A stretch of 64,000 nucleotides of DNA from positions 23,400,398 to 23,464,397 of the forward strand of contig NC_092577.1 of the NCBI RefSeq assembly GCF_037975245.1, given 5' to 3'. The DNA is from Apostichopus japonicus. Taxonomy: Eukaryota > Echinodermata > Holothuroidea > Aspidochirotida > Stichopodidae. Of the stretch, positions 35,989 to 48,300 are shown piece after piece; positions within the stretch are counted from its first letter, which is position 1, and every line of letters begins with the position of its first letter. A program made the translations under genes and the position numbers. Under the pieces are notes generated by a model. The model saw only the letters and a program-made list of their open reading frames with translations. It searched no databases and was not told where the DNA came from.

Positions 35989-37799
35989 ATGGCTGCTTCC
36001 ACATTCACATTCTGTATGCATGTGTGTGCACGGACAAACGCGAATATTTCATCCTTTTCTGACAGCTCTTTTGCCAAATTCAAGGATTGTGTTTTAAGGT
36101 GGAGTGTGTTACCAGGTATTAATGGTTCATTAGCTACAGATGTCACTTCAAAATACTGTATAGAGAGTTCAAAATCTTTAGCTGATTTCCAAGATCATGA
36201 TCATGGTGAGTCGTGCATTGGCTATCATCGTGAGTGCTACCAGAGATTCGCAGATGTGAATAAACTCAACAAGACTGAAGAAAGGCTTGCTAAAAATCCG
36301 CCCAAAGATGGTAAGCAAACATTTAAATAATATTATGAGTATGAACCCAATTTCCAATTGAAATGTCAATCTGACATTTTGTGGAATGTGGTTGTGCTTT
36401 TATTTAAGTTTTTAGATTCGTTCTTGACGGTTTCTTATTGTATTGTAGCCTCGTCCTGCTGTCATTTTGTTGTGCAAAATGCATGAACTTGATGTAATCG
36501 TGAATTTATTTGTGTTAGGGTAGATGTACAAACAACGGGGATACATTTACAATCCAAATCTCTGTTTAGTGTGTTAATTTAAATTTGGCATGTGTTCAAC
36601 AAATAGAAGTACCTGTCATGGGGGAGGGGAAGTTTGATATTTTACTTGTAGACTTTCTTCAGTAGTTGCTCCATGGTATTGTAAAATGAGACGGGGGCCC
36701 CATACCCAATTTTCCATTTGTGCTTAGTTGATATTTTTATATGGCTGGACTGGAGATCCAATATTTCATTATTGCTCCGTGATTTTTATCAAATAAGACG
36801 AGGGCCCCAAACCCACGCCCAAGTTTTGATTTTTACAAATACTTGTTCATTTTTTTATATGGGCGGAAGGTCAAATTTTGTATTGCTGAATGATTTCATA
36901 AAATGAGACAAGGGCCCCAAACCCACGCCCAATTTTTCATTTGTACAAATACTTCGTTGATATGTACAAATACTTCGTTGATAAAATAAGACAAGGTCCC
37001 CAAACCCATGCCCAATTTTTTATTTGTAAAGAAAGTTAGTAATTATAACAAGTTTAGATAAACTGGGCTAGGTTTGTCAATTGAAGTTGTAAAACGGTGT
37101 GGCTTAATGAATGCAGAGCAAATTTTGTAAACGTTTTTTTTAAGTTGTATTTAATTTGTATCTTTCTCTTGTTTGAATGTTACAGATGATTCCACTGATG
37201 ATGACAAGGACGATGTTGAACCTGTCTGTAAGAAGCGAACACTACGATCAAACGTAGCTAGACCATCTTCTTCAGGCAGACCACACATACTTCCAGTGTC
37301 GTGCATCATTTGTCACGCTGATCACTGGATAAGGGAAAAGGTGACCTGTAAGAGACGAAGAGAGCCCCTGACTCGTTGAGAGACAATATATGCTGGGAAA
37401 CTCAGAAAGGCTGCTGAGCTGATATGTAACGACTCCCTTCTTCTGCAAATGCGTGGCAGAGACCTTGTTGCTTCCGAGGCAAGATACCATCCGAGTTGTT
37501 TTCTCAACGCAACCAGATTTTTCACTCGGAAGTTGCCGAAAGAAACAACAGATATTCTATATGGAGAGTCGTATGCAAAGTTTGGCCACAATATCATTGA
37601 TGAACAGATTCTTAAACAACAGGGTGCGATCAGGATGACAAAACTCACAGCCCAGTTCATCAAAACGGTTAAAGAAGTTCAAGGGATTGATGCCTCAAGT
37701 TACAGCTCCTACAACTTAAAAAAGCGTCTCCAATGCTCCGCTCCTATCCACAACTTCAGTTTTTGCGACCAACGCGCCGCTATGAAAGATAAGTTGTAA
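35989..37799 (+). pseudogene. Zinc-binding protein gene of an expanded uncharacterised family, two exons
   Basis: Exon 1 (35989-36310) starts MAASTFTFCMHVC and carries a His/Cys cluster ending CIGYHRECYQRFADVNKL. Exon 2 (37186-37799) starts with acidic DDSTDDDKDDVEP, then LPVSCIICHADHW, RKRREP-like basic residues, MRGRDLVASEARYHPSCFLN and EVQGIDASSYSSYNLKKRL. The donor GTAAGC and acceptor TTACAG join in phase. Similar C-x2-C...YH-x3-C proteins are common in fish and invertebrate genomes; their function is unknown and a transposon link is possible. An in-frame TGA at 37377-37379 splits exon 2, with clear family similarity on both sides. The C-terminus seems shorter than relatives. Confidence 0.55.
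36690..37025. repeat. Tandem repeat, unit about 110 bp, about four copies
   Basis: AAATRAGACRAGGGCCCCAA followed by ACCCACGCCCAATTTT-like sequence recurs at about 36693, 36802, 36912 and 36994, inside the intron of the zinc-binding gene. The last unit is shorter. Confidence 0.8.
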
Positions 37800-39811
37800 T
37801 GTCCAGAACTGTAGAAGCTCAGGATCTAGCAGTAAACCTACTTAATCTACAAGATGATACAGAGTCAAGTAACAAGTTAGACACTTCAATTGTTAAATCT
37901 ACATGTATTTAAAGCTACTGAAATTTGATGTTGAATTTCCTGTCCCATATTTGGCGGTTCAAATTGGGTACACTTTGAACAGCCAACACATCAAACATCA
38001 ATTGGACTTTGGAGTAATATTTCCAAGTCTATCATTTTTATAATGTGAACTCCAAAAATGTGACTGTTAGATATGTAAATACTTGTAGGAATGTGCGAAC
38101 TAAATATAGTGCATCATTAGTTGCATGTTCAAATAATGTGTAAGAAAATAGAGGGATCTGTAGGACTTGTATATGCACGATAAAAACATATTCAGTAGTG
38201 TCAAGAGTTGGGGCTATGCATTTAGTTTGAAAAAAAAAAATTAAATTGTACTTAGTTGTAACTTTCAGTATCAGTTGGAAAAGGTGTAGGACTATAATGT
38301 GATTCGAAATGGTCCGATGAAGTAATATCTCACATTGTTTTATTAAATTTTATGCAAATTTGCACACAATTGTTGTTTTATTTGATGTTAGTTTAATAGT
38401 GGCTGACACCAGTCTTCAAAACACTATTTCAGTATGGAATCTAATATACAATAATCAAGGACATAGTCAGTGCATCACACCCTTTTGAATATTGATTATG
38501 CGATCCCTCAACACCCCAACACCCCCCCCCCCCCCAAAAAAAACAGGCTCGATTTTTGTGGGTGGGTCCTGTGTTTACAGTCGTCTAACTTGTTCTTGAC
38601 GAGTAAGTGCCACCCATTCACCATGGATATTCATAAGAGTACTTACTGATACTATTCACAGTTTATGTTCTTCATTATAATGGGATCAAGTTCTGAAAAT
38701 CTAAATCTTTCAGACTTTATGTGAATGTGTGAATGAAAAACGTTTTATTTATCTTAGTGTCCACAATATAATGGTAGACAAAATGCCACTTTCATATGTG
38801 AGTGTCTGATTCTGTTAATCTTAATATGATGTTTGGAGCTGTTTGTTTGATCAAAACAATGCACATGTACATGTTTGTACAGGGAATGTATCTGCGAAAT
38901 AGATCATTCTTTAGTTGCCAGTGTAAGTCAGGACCATCAATTTAAAGCCAAGTTTCTTTTCAGAAGCATGTGCAATGTTATGATCAACAAACAGTGTTAA
39001 TGCATATTACAAATGAGATTCAATTTTTTTGGGTGAAGGTAGGTTAAGCGCTGCTTGTAACAAAACATTGTACATGTAGTATGTTGTGAACTTTCGTGTT
39101 CTGAAAAATGTTGACAAGATTTTCAGTTAATAAATATAAAGAACATATCTGATTTTGTCACTTTTTTAGGGCTGTTTTAGACATTGTTTGTTAAGAAAGT
39201 CTATCGGAATCTCCAGTTTGATTATAATTGTTATGAAATAGTGTGCTTATTTATTCACCAAGAATGACCCCCTCCTCAATCATGTTATGTACACATGCTG
39301 GCCTACCCCTTGCTCTCATTTGTTATTACTGGATCTTTTATTGCATAGCAATAGTGTATTTCAACAATTTAACAATGAACAAGCTGGCCTATCCCCACCA
39401 CAAATAAAGACCAAGTACAGTTGAAAAATATTATTCCAATAGCCATATGCCTATACAAACTTTTACAAATGTTGTGCCATACATATTCTTTACAATTATA
39501 AAGGTTTCCAGATGAAAATGTGAATTTTTTTGGGGGGGGGGGACTGTTTCTATCTGGAGACAGACTAATTATTTTTGGTCAAGTGAGGCGCTGTTTTTCC
39601 TAGGTTTTTCTTTATGTTGGAAAACGTGACATTTTATCCGTGAATTACATATTATAGTGCCACTTGTGAGCAAAAGAACAATTTGATTCTTGATTAAGTT
39701 CTTTATTAAGCACATATTATCTATAACTCAGACAATACTTCATGTAATACCACTCCGGACGTAACAAGAATCATTTTCTGGAAGGATTTCAGAGCCACGG
39801 CCCATGGCCTA
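37800..39811. other. Intergenic, no gene recognised
   Basis: AT-rich, with a poly-C/poly-A run near 38520-38545 and a poly-G run near 39533. No coding similarity; it ends at the left edge of the duplicated block. Confidence 0.45.
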
Positions 39812-41841
39812 TTGTTCCTAACAATGAATCTATGATTTGTGACCAACATGCACAACTGTCATGTCCTGGTCAATAAATTCCTGGTATTTACACTACATAT
39901 CATTCATTTGGAAGGAAATGCTGCATGGTGCTGGTGAATTGAATCAACCTTGTTACTACATCTTCACATCGTACGTCCTTGGTGTCTCTATCTTGGGATT
40001 CATTGATCTGCATGCATGAAACATTACATGGTTGTTTCCTGGCAATCCGTAATACCCCAGGTTTACCAGAGGCAATGTGAATGCACTGTTAGTCTCTTTA
40101 GTGTGTTGTGGCAAATGGTAAGCTGTATTTTACAACTTCAGCAATCCCTTGGTTAGATACTTTTTAATATTTGAACAAATCCGTCACAAATATCAGTAGT
40201 AATCTAATTTGCATAGTAATGATATTGAACCCGAAAGATCAAAGTCGCATAGATATACTGCACTTTAAAGGTTTTGTAGTATGTGAGTCGCAACACAATT
40301 ACATGAGATTTAGCTAAACAACACAGAAGACAACTCCATTAATGAATATACCTTTTGTTCTTAATTTTCTATTGTCATGTACAAAGGTATAGTGATGGAA
40401 TCTAGTGGAGCTATATATGGAAACTGGAAAGATATATATATTTCTGAGTACATATTAAATTTGTCACTTTTACCATCATAACTGTTTAAACAACAATGGA
40501 ATAGGTAAATTTCATGCTGAAAACAAGAATATGATAACAAAAGTAATGGCTAAGTTAAAGATATAACCCATACTGAAAGATCTTTTCATACAAACAACTA
40601 TACATTTACATCCCATTGTTAGTCATGAATGAATGCAGAACTGTAGTATATGTTTTGCCAAATATTATATAAATATATTATATATGGGTCATTCCATATC
40701 AAATGACAACAATTTTGGAGTATGTTGTAGCTCGACATGTTGGAAAAATTCCCAAATTTATTGCATGATTGGAACACCATGCAATAAGTATATTCTATAA
40801 CCAGAAACAGACAAGTACATTGCAAATAGTATTTGTCCATATGAAATTAAAAACTACACAGTATTAAATTGAATGACCTTGAAGTACAATACCTACGCTC
40901 AAAACAAGTGGGACATGAAACAGGCAAACACCATTTTTTGGTAACATTTTAAAACTTTCAGGATTTTTCATTTCAAATAAGGCAAAATACCCTCCTGACA
41001 TTTTTTGTACAAACAGGTTGGCTGTCAAAGTACATCGGACATCGGAGCAACTCAACAAATACATAAATGTATATTGAGAAAACCTAGAACCCTGAAATTT
41101 GTTAACGTGTAATAACTTTATACTTATAATTAAAGTATAAAACCCCGACAGCTGTAACATGGTTACTTTGGTAACAAATTGGCATCAAAACCCCTACCTC
41201 ATGCTGAGTCGCAGCATCAAATAGCAACTTTAGAGTTGCACAATTTGCAAATATATTATAGGAAAGCATTGTAATGATTATTTTGTATTGTTTGTAGGCA
41301 TAATCACCTCTGGGATAGACTCTATATGCAACTGTAATAGAAAGATAGTAGGATGTTTAATTGCTTAGAAATGAGACCTGAACAGTCCAGAAAATGCCAC
41401 GGTGGCGAAAATTGCGAAATTACCAAATATATATACACGATAATAGGTTAAAATATAAAACAAGCTACTTAAGTAAGTATTGTTGATAAATGTTTAGCAT
41501 AGGTTTGGAGCAATTTCAGCTTTTCTTCAGTGGGAGGTGATCCATTACTTAGTGTCAATGTTAAGATTAAAGTCACACCCCATGTTAATGGATACTTATA
41601 ATAAGTAATGGGCAGATAATCAGAAAAAAGTAAGACAATTTCTCAAAGCATGGAACTTTACATAACTGTAAGCAAACGGTGAATGGAGTAGGAAAATATA
41701 CAAGACTAGCACACATAAGAGTTGTGAGCATACTTATAAAAAAAAAATATAATCGATACAATGAAAACATTGACTGATGTATATAAATATTAAAATGTAT
41801 CAACAAACATGCACGAAAAGAATACCAATGGCAATGTTAAG
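39812..41841. repeat. Duplicated block A, copy 1 (paralogous to 49890-51452)
   Basis: Begins TTGTTCCTAACAATGAATCT and ends GCAATGTTAAG, both shared with 49890-51452. The whole stretch aligns with small indels apart from a 0.74-kb insertion. Non-coding; it corresponds to the interval downstream of the integrase-core gene. Confidence 0.9.
40686..41424. mobile_element. 0.74-kb insertion in block A copy 1, unclassified
   Basis: Present in copy 1 but replaced by a TA microsatellite in copy 2. It starts GGGTCATTCCATATCAAATG after ATATAT and ends before ATATATAC, which suggests a TA-rich target duplication. A 98-residue minus-strand open frame (FALFEMKNPESFKML, NGVCLFHVPLVL) is inside; its family is not recognised. 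Confidence 0.5.
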
Positions 41842-41950
41842 ATAACCACGCTGAAGGTTGTTACCATGAAACTGTACTAATGTAAAAGAAAAGATATATA
41901 GCATTATTGAGAACAAGCTCTCAATGTCAAAAGACAATATATTTGAAGTA

Positions 41951-44940
41951 CCAAAAAATATGTTAAATTTGTTCATTTTATTCAAAATGAAGATTGTGTT
42001 GTGCAATAGTAATTTGTTACGTCATTGTTGAACGACACATTCAATTTCTTCTGTGTTTGGCCGCTCTTAATGGAAACAGCACAAAAAGATTGTCAAATTA
42101 CATGGGGGTCAGTAATCAAAACCAAACACTCTTTTTCCTACTGTGTTATCTAGATGAAGTGGTCAGTAATTACCTTTCTTTTTTCTTCATCCAAACCTCT
42201 TTTAAATTCCCTGTAACTTTAGTCCTACAACAATCTGGACACACCAATCTGTATGATGTGGTAGCTGCTGTATCAGACTGGGACATTGTTGCATCGGACT
42301 GAAAGGTTGTTGCATCAGACTGGGATGTTGTTGCATCAGACTGGGAGGGTGTTGTGAATAGATACAATTTGAAATACACAACATGATCTTATTTCAACAC
42401 AACTCTCCACTTTCCAACAAACAACAAAGCACAGGGAACAGATCTGATTGAACTACCTTACTCATCGTGCTGCTCTTCTCCTGTTCCCCTTTTGGGGCCT
42501 TAGGCTGATCAGTGATATCACAAGACATATTAATAGGATGCTAATTAATTAACATCAATATAACTGATAATAAGAGTTAACACTAATACCAATGACCGCT
42601 CAAATGTATAGCTCAACAACCACTTTTGCCTGTATACAGGTATGTACAGGCTTGAAATTCCATTAGCTGCTCTGGTTCTACCCTGCAAGCAAAATCATCA
42701 AACTTGTCATTAACCATTCGAAATGGATAATGAGTAGAGAGAACTGTCTGTAATTGTGAGAATGTGTCCAATTATGTATCTTTAGACTGTTGCATAGACA
42801 GGAGAATTGCTATTCAACTCAAGTAACATTAAAGTTTACTATGTGGTTTCAAAATCAAAACATTACACATACAGTGTAATCAGCTTTGTGAATGCTGTCC
42901 TGTCAATGTTTTTTAAGTATTAAATATAATGGAATCATCATCGTCGCGACACCAAGTGGGTATACTCATTCCCATTACTATACATAAGTACCTCTGAAAC
43001 TGGTCTGATGTATAAACAAGATCTCTTAAGACCTTTCCAGTCTTTGATGGCCCGAGGATGGTCTGCATTTGCAGGAAGAGGCTCCAACTGCCTTGAAGCA
43101 GTTTGTGAACCACACCGATATAACTCAAAATGTACATCTTGGAATATGGAAATTCTTCCCTTATTCTTGAAAAAAAATTGCAGAATCCATGCTGAGCAGA
43201 GAGCAGACTTTTTTACGGGTTCCATCATCAGTTTGCTCTACAATAGAAAAACAACTGCAATTAACAAAATTACAATTGGATTTGTCAACAAAATTTTCTT
43301 AATGTACTTGTTAACCCTGGTGAATGTTTCAATGAAATGGAAAAAAGGTTTCAATTGGATGATTGTCATTTTGATGAGTCAATGGACACCAAGCACTATT
43401 ATTTATTGCCATACCTGAACATTTTATATGTCTGCATAATAAATGCATGAATACTAAATACAATCACAATTAAGGGAATTAAAAGGATCAACGCAAATCA
43501 CTCTGTTTATAACAAATACAATAGTGAAAGTGAATGCAACGTAGCACCTAGATAGCTGTCACATGCTGCCAAGTAAAGGGTGATTGTGAACGCTTCCGAA
43601 GGGTTTTTGTTTTATTAAAAGAAAAATGGCTACAAGTATTTTTTCATTTTTACGATAGCCTGCCACTAGCAACATCATACTATTTCTAACAGTTAGAGTA
43701 TTATGGTTACTTTTTCTGTTTTTCAAAAGTAACTTCACACTCCTTGTCACAACTTAGATCGCTATAAAGAGTGTACAGGTCAATGCAAATGTAACTTAAA
43801 AATTCAGTGACATACAAGCCTTTAACTTTAGTCAGGGAACATTTTTTCCCATTTGCAAGTTGGTCAACTTGATGCTATTGCGACATATCTTACACAAAAT
43901 ATCAGCATTTATATAATGAAAAAGAGTTCAACAATACTTAATACTATTAGGCCAAATTTTACAACCATAGTACTCCTCCTTGTAGGCTGGGGCTATATGC
44001 CTATGCTAAGTCTTCCACGACTAAATGGTTTTTACCGGACTTAATGATTACCTTTTTCCTCTCTCTATAGGGTCCTTGATGGGGACTTAAGTTTCCCTCC
44101 TGATCCTTTTTTCTACTAAACTAAACTAACCTTTTACAGCAATTCCTTAGCTTTCCATGCAAGCATATACTATATTGGTTGCACATGAGCTTATGTCTGT
44201 ACCGTATTCATGGCTGCAAGTAAAATTCTCTTTGTGCATGTAAATTTGTTATTCAGCATGCACCAATGCGTGTAAAAATTAATTTGTAATTTGATCCCTG
44301 ATTGTAATCCAATTAAATAAAATAGAAACTTAATACTGGCACAGTTTAAGAAACTTTAAATGAGTCCGACAAGCATTGTATATTCACATAACCCACCTGC
44401 TATACTCTTCCTTTTATTGGAGTTCAGTGTAGTGGTGTTTTCATAAATGAACTGCAAATGTTTTGGCATTATTTCCTCTCATGGTACGTGTAGTTCTCCT
44501 ATTTGCTGGAAGTGTAGGGGTCTGTCTGAATCTGCCAAACCTGAAAAGAAGATGTTTTCAATGATACAGTTAAACTGTACAAGGTACAATAACATGGTTG
44601 TAGACACAAGGGTTTTCATTGCATTTATATGAAATGAAAACTATTAACATGTAGGCGTAAGCTATATGGGCCTAAGCTAGGCCTAGCTGGACCATAAGTG
44701 GACCTTAATGTGGAAATATTTCGGACATAACGCCTTGTCATTCTAATTCTATTAAGAACTTGTAAGGTGGGCTACCATCCATAGCATAGGTATATATATA
44801 TATAGAGAGAGAGAGAGAGGCCTAGGTCTTGATCATGGAGTTTATTATATATATATTCCAATTTAAGGCTACTCCATAATGTTGGCCAAACACATGGTAG
44901 ACATAGACAGAGACTTGTAATATGAAATAACGCAATAATG
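41951..44940. repeat. Duplicated block B, copy 1 (paralogous to 59927-63085)
   Basis: Begins TGTTAAATTTGTTCATTTTA and ends AATAACGCAATAAT, both shared with copy 2. Exons and introns of the HECT-like N-terminus are collinear in the two copies. Confidence 0.9.
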
Positions 44941-45019
44941 TGGTGGCATCAGGTCTGCATATCCTTCTTGCTATATCATACAAACGTTCTTCAAGTATGT
45001 TCACCCTAGCTTCATCCAT
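42174..45019 (-). pseudogene. HECT-like gene copy 1: N-terminal exons only
   Basis: Exon 1 (45019-44982) encodes MDEARVNILEER and ends in phase 2 at a GTATGA donor. The next exon (about 44550-44404, FGRFRQTPTLPA-like) has decayed. Exon 3 (43237-42992) retains QLEPLPANADHPRAIKDWK and LKRSCLYIRPVSE but has a one-base shift in a T run near 43178. The zinc-ribbon exon (42340-42174) has an expanded SQSDAT repeat and has lost the second Cys pair (C-E-R-C in copy 2). Everything downstream (UBX-like, linker, HECT) is absent: at 41841 the sequence joins block A through about 110 bases of filler. It is most likely non-functional, though exon 1 shows how the family begins. Confidence 0.75.
44791..44820. 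repeat. TA/GA microsatellite
   Basis: TATATATATATATA followed by GAGAGAGAGAGAGAG; shorter or absent in the duplicate. Confidence 0.85.
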
Positions 45020-45374
45020 TTTCGCTTTCCGCGCGCCTGTGAAAATCTGAACTGTGGACGTAGTATAGGACACAGTACAGTAATTCTACCACTAGAAGTT
45101 CTACTACGCGTAAGACCCATACGTTATGACCCCGACGGCTTGCCATATACGCCTGATGCAAAACACGACCGTAACCTCTACTGTACAGCCCACTAGTCGT
45201 GTATGGCAAGCCGTCGGGGTCATAACGTATGGGTCTTACGCGTAGTAGAACTTCGGTTACGCGTAGTAGAGTACAAGTAGCGCAGCCAACATTCGTATTA
45301 TATCAAACTTGTCATAAACTTCAAGCATAGACTTCAAGTTTACTTCATACATTAGTATACGACAATATCGTTCA
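45020..45374. promoter_or_regulatory. Putative bidirectional promoter between HECT copy 1 and the integrase-core gene
   Basis: The start codons at 45019 (-) and 45375 (+) are only 355 bases apart and point away from each other, so one shared promoter is likely. It contains several CGs and a large inverted repeat (45096-45253). No clear TATA box is seen. Confidence 0.4.
45096..45253. repeat. Perfect 51-bp inverted repeat with 56-bp spacer
   Basis: The left arm 45096-45146 (AAGTTCTACTACGCGTAAGA onward) is the exact reverse complement of the right arm 45203-45253. A third partial copy (TTACGCGTAGTAGA) follows at about 45257-45270. It could form a cruciform in DNA or a long hairpin in RNA. The arms contain no protein frame. 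Confidence 0.9.
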
Positions 45375-48300
45375 ATGCCTTCCAGACGTATACATACTAT
45401 CAGAGAGCGACTAGAAAGAGACAGAAGTGGCCCGTTATTTGCTACCCGTTTACTTCGAGTGGTGGACGATTGCGTTCGTTTGACTGCATCGGACAGTGTT
45501 CCTAATGCAACATGGAACTACTGCATTACAAGGTAAGGCATGGCATCTAATAGCAACACAGGCTAGGCCCTATTTGGGCTTATATTGTGCTCTCAAGGCA
45601 TATCAGTAGGCAATCATCTTTGGTAATGACTGGTCACTGAGAAGGTAGGCCAATATACAGAGAAATGGTTAGCCTACGCCAGTCTTTGAACATTGATGAT
45701 GTACTACTGCAGACTATGCTACTTATCAAAAACCATTATACACACCATTATATAGGGGCGTAGGCTATATACCATGGTATTATCCGTACTGTACCATTAT
45801 CCTCCGTACTGTACCATTGGCCTGCGTACAGTTGAGGCCTTGCTTGGTAATGTTTCATTGCATTTGCCAGAGATAGCACTTTCAATGTTATATATTCCAT
45901 GGCAGTAGATAATGACTCAACTCCATTTCGAAAGATGGCAGACCATCTTTAAGCTTGACGTACTGCAGGTACCTAAGAAATATAGCAACCTCATTTTGTA
46001 AGTTTCTATTGCAATGTAAAAACAGCAGGCCATTCCATGGGCTTCAGTATTTTATTTTTTAAGATCCCTCGGTTTGCAGCACTGTGCAATATTTTCCTTG
46101 CAAGCAACACATACCCAACGAAATGTATCTGAAAGTTGTATTGATTTATGTTTGTTACACATATCAATTGACCTTTTGCATGCTACTAAGTAAGATATTT
46201 TGTCTCATGTTACTGTGCACAGTGAGATTATATAGAAATTTGGACGTAGGAACCGGGGGGCTGGGGGGGGCGCCAGCCCCCCAGTGAAAAACATGGTGGG
46301 CGGAAGTATCATTCTGCACCCCCCTCCCTGCTTTGCAAGTCAGAAAACCCCTTTTTCATTTCCAAATGAAAAAAAAAATTTCTCATTTGGAGCACCAAAT
46401 TGCATTTAAGGCCAGATGAAAATGCAAAATTATTTCCAAAATGGGGTGGGTGTTGAAGCTAAAGTGTGCTATATTGCACCAAATTGCATCTGAGGCCACC
46501 TGGAAATGCAAGAGTCCCTTCAAAAGTCCCTTCCTACGCCACTGTGATATATGACCTACACACTCTATTTTAGTGGCATGCATGCAAATTTATTGGATGT
46601 CCATGATACAGTAATACTGTGTGCAATCTACTACATAATTGTGCTGCATATTAACCGGTACTAATATCATTTGGCTATATTTAAACACCCCCCCCCCCCA
46701 ATGAAAACATTGAACAACTCTAAATTCTTTATGTTAAAGTGTAAGATATTCAAATGCGATTAATATTTTATGTTTTTTTCCTTTCTGTAGACTTGAATTG
46801 TTAGAGAGGAATTTGCATCGTGCCAATGGAACTGTTTCTCAGTAACATTTCCTACAGGAATCTCCAAGGACTAATTGGAGAAATTCTGGAGGAATTCAGA
46901 AAGGGGAATAATGAAAGGCTTGGTATGTATTTCATGAAACATTTTCATTAAATTATTAAGTTTTAATTTCTAAAATTTTGTTTATACTGATAATGTAGGA
47001 AGCAGGAACGCATCCTATCATTTTGAGGCTAGTCTGAATTCTATAGTTTTTAAGGGTAGAAATATGGAGAGCTTGTGACCTACTTTGTACTCAGGTGGGA
47101 AAATTAAGCAAGTCTTTAAGATGCACACCATACAACCATTCTGATGTAGATTACAAAGCCATATATCTTGGTGTGCGAAATTTCTGCTAACACACAAACT
47201 AAAAATGAAGTTACATTTTGACCAATTATTAATATAGTGTACAATAAAGAAAGTGCCAAATTTCAGTTTGCTTTAATCAGTACCTTGTTGACAGTTGAAT
47301 ATTCATGCAGTTCAAATACTTGATATGTTTTATGATGTATATGTTTGAAACTTTGTTTGGAAATTTCTTGCGTAATAAATTTGTTAATTTCAATTTAAAC
47401 CTCAAACCTAGTTCTAGTAGTACTGCAATTATGTATTGGATTTGAAAATGCAACTTAAGAAAAAAACCTATATTTTATACAGTTCAAACTGGTTACAGAG
47501 CCAAAAGGACCATTTCTACAAGAGGAGCACCTCGCTATTGTGTGAGTAAAGAACAGGTCACATTTCTTCTTCACTGTGGTTTTAAGATACCAAGAGTGTC
47601 AGAGCTGTTAGGTGTTTCCGTAAGAACCGTGAAGAGGCGAATGAGGTACGTAACATTTATTATTCACAATGATCATGAATGATATTTTCAGTTTCTGTTT
47701 TAACCTCATTTGGCTAACTGCCTGTTAGATATTTGAGTTTTGTCCAGGCAACTGAATAAACTTTTTCATCATAGAGCCTTCCTCAAATGAAAACAAATCT
47801 TCACTACATTTATAGTACTCAAAAGTTACCTGCAAATGCTTATTAGTAACAATTTTGTCACTATGGGGAAGTATTTTAAAAGTGTTAATTTTTTTTTAAT
47901 CTGCTTAATCTAGATCTCTGATTGGTCAATGCAACATGTGGATGAATACTTTATGGCAGATTATTCTTTACATAAAGAAAACAGATAAATGTTCTTCTTA
48001 TAAAAACAATGTTATAATAAACCTCACAAATGGAATTGGTAATATAGGGGATAAAAAGGTAGGAGCAGGTAGAGTGCTCAGACCCCTTGCAGCGGTGGGT
48101 CAATTAACCCATCTATGAAAAGTTCCCGTCTGTTAGACACAGTTACAGATTAATACATGTACTGTACTGTAGGTGGGCATTACATGCATAGTGATAAAAG
48201 GATGGATTGCACATGGATTATACTCCATGGTGATTCTTTTATGACATTGAAGTTCTGATGGCTGAGAAGGTACATTATTTCCAAAAGAGCTGTTAGCTTC

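Noticed and set aside
41800-42006. Minus-strand open frame ending LNIAIGILFVHVC, like the end of HECT copy 2
   Set aside because: The shared tail is translated block A sequence beyond the HECT break, not a conserved protein end.
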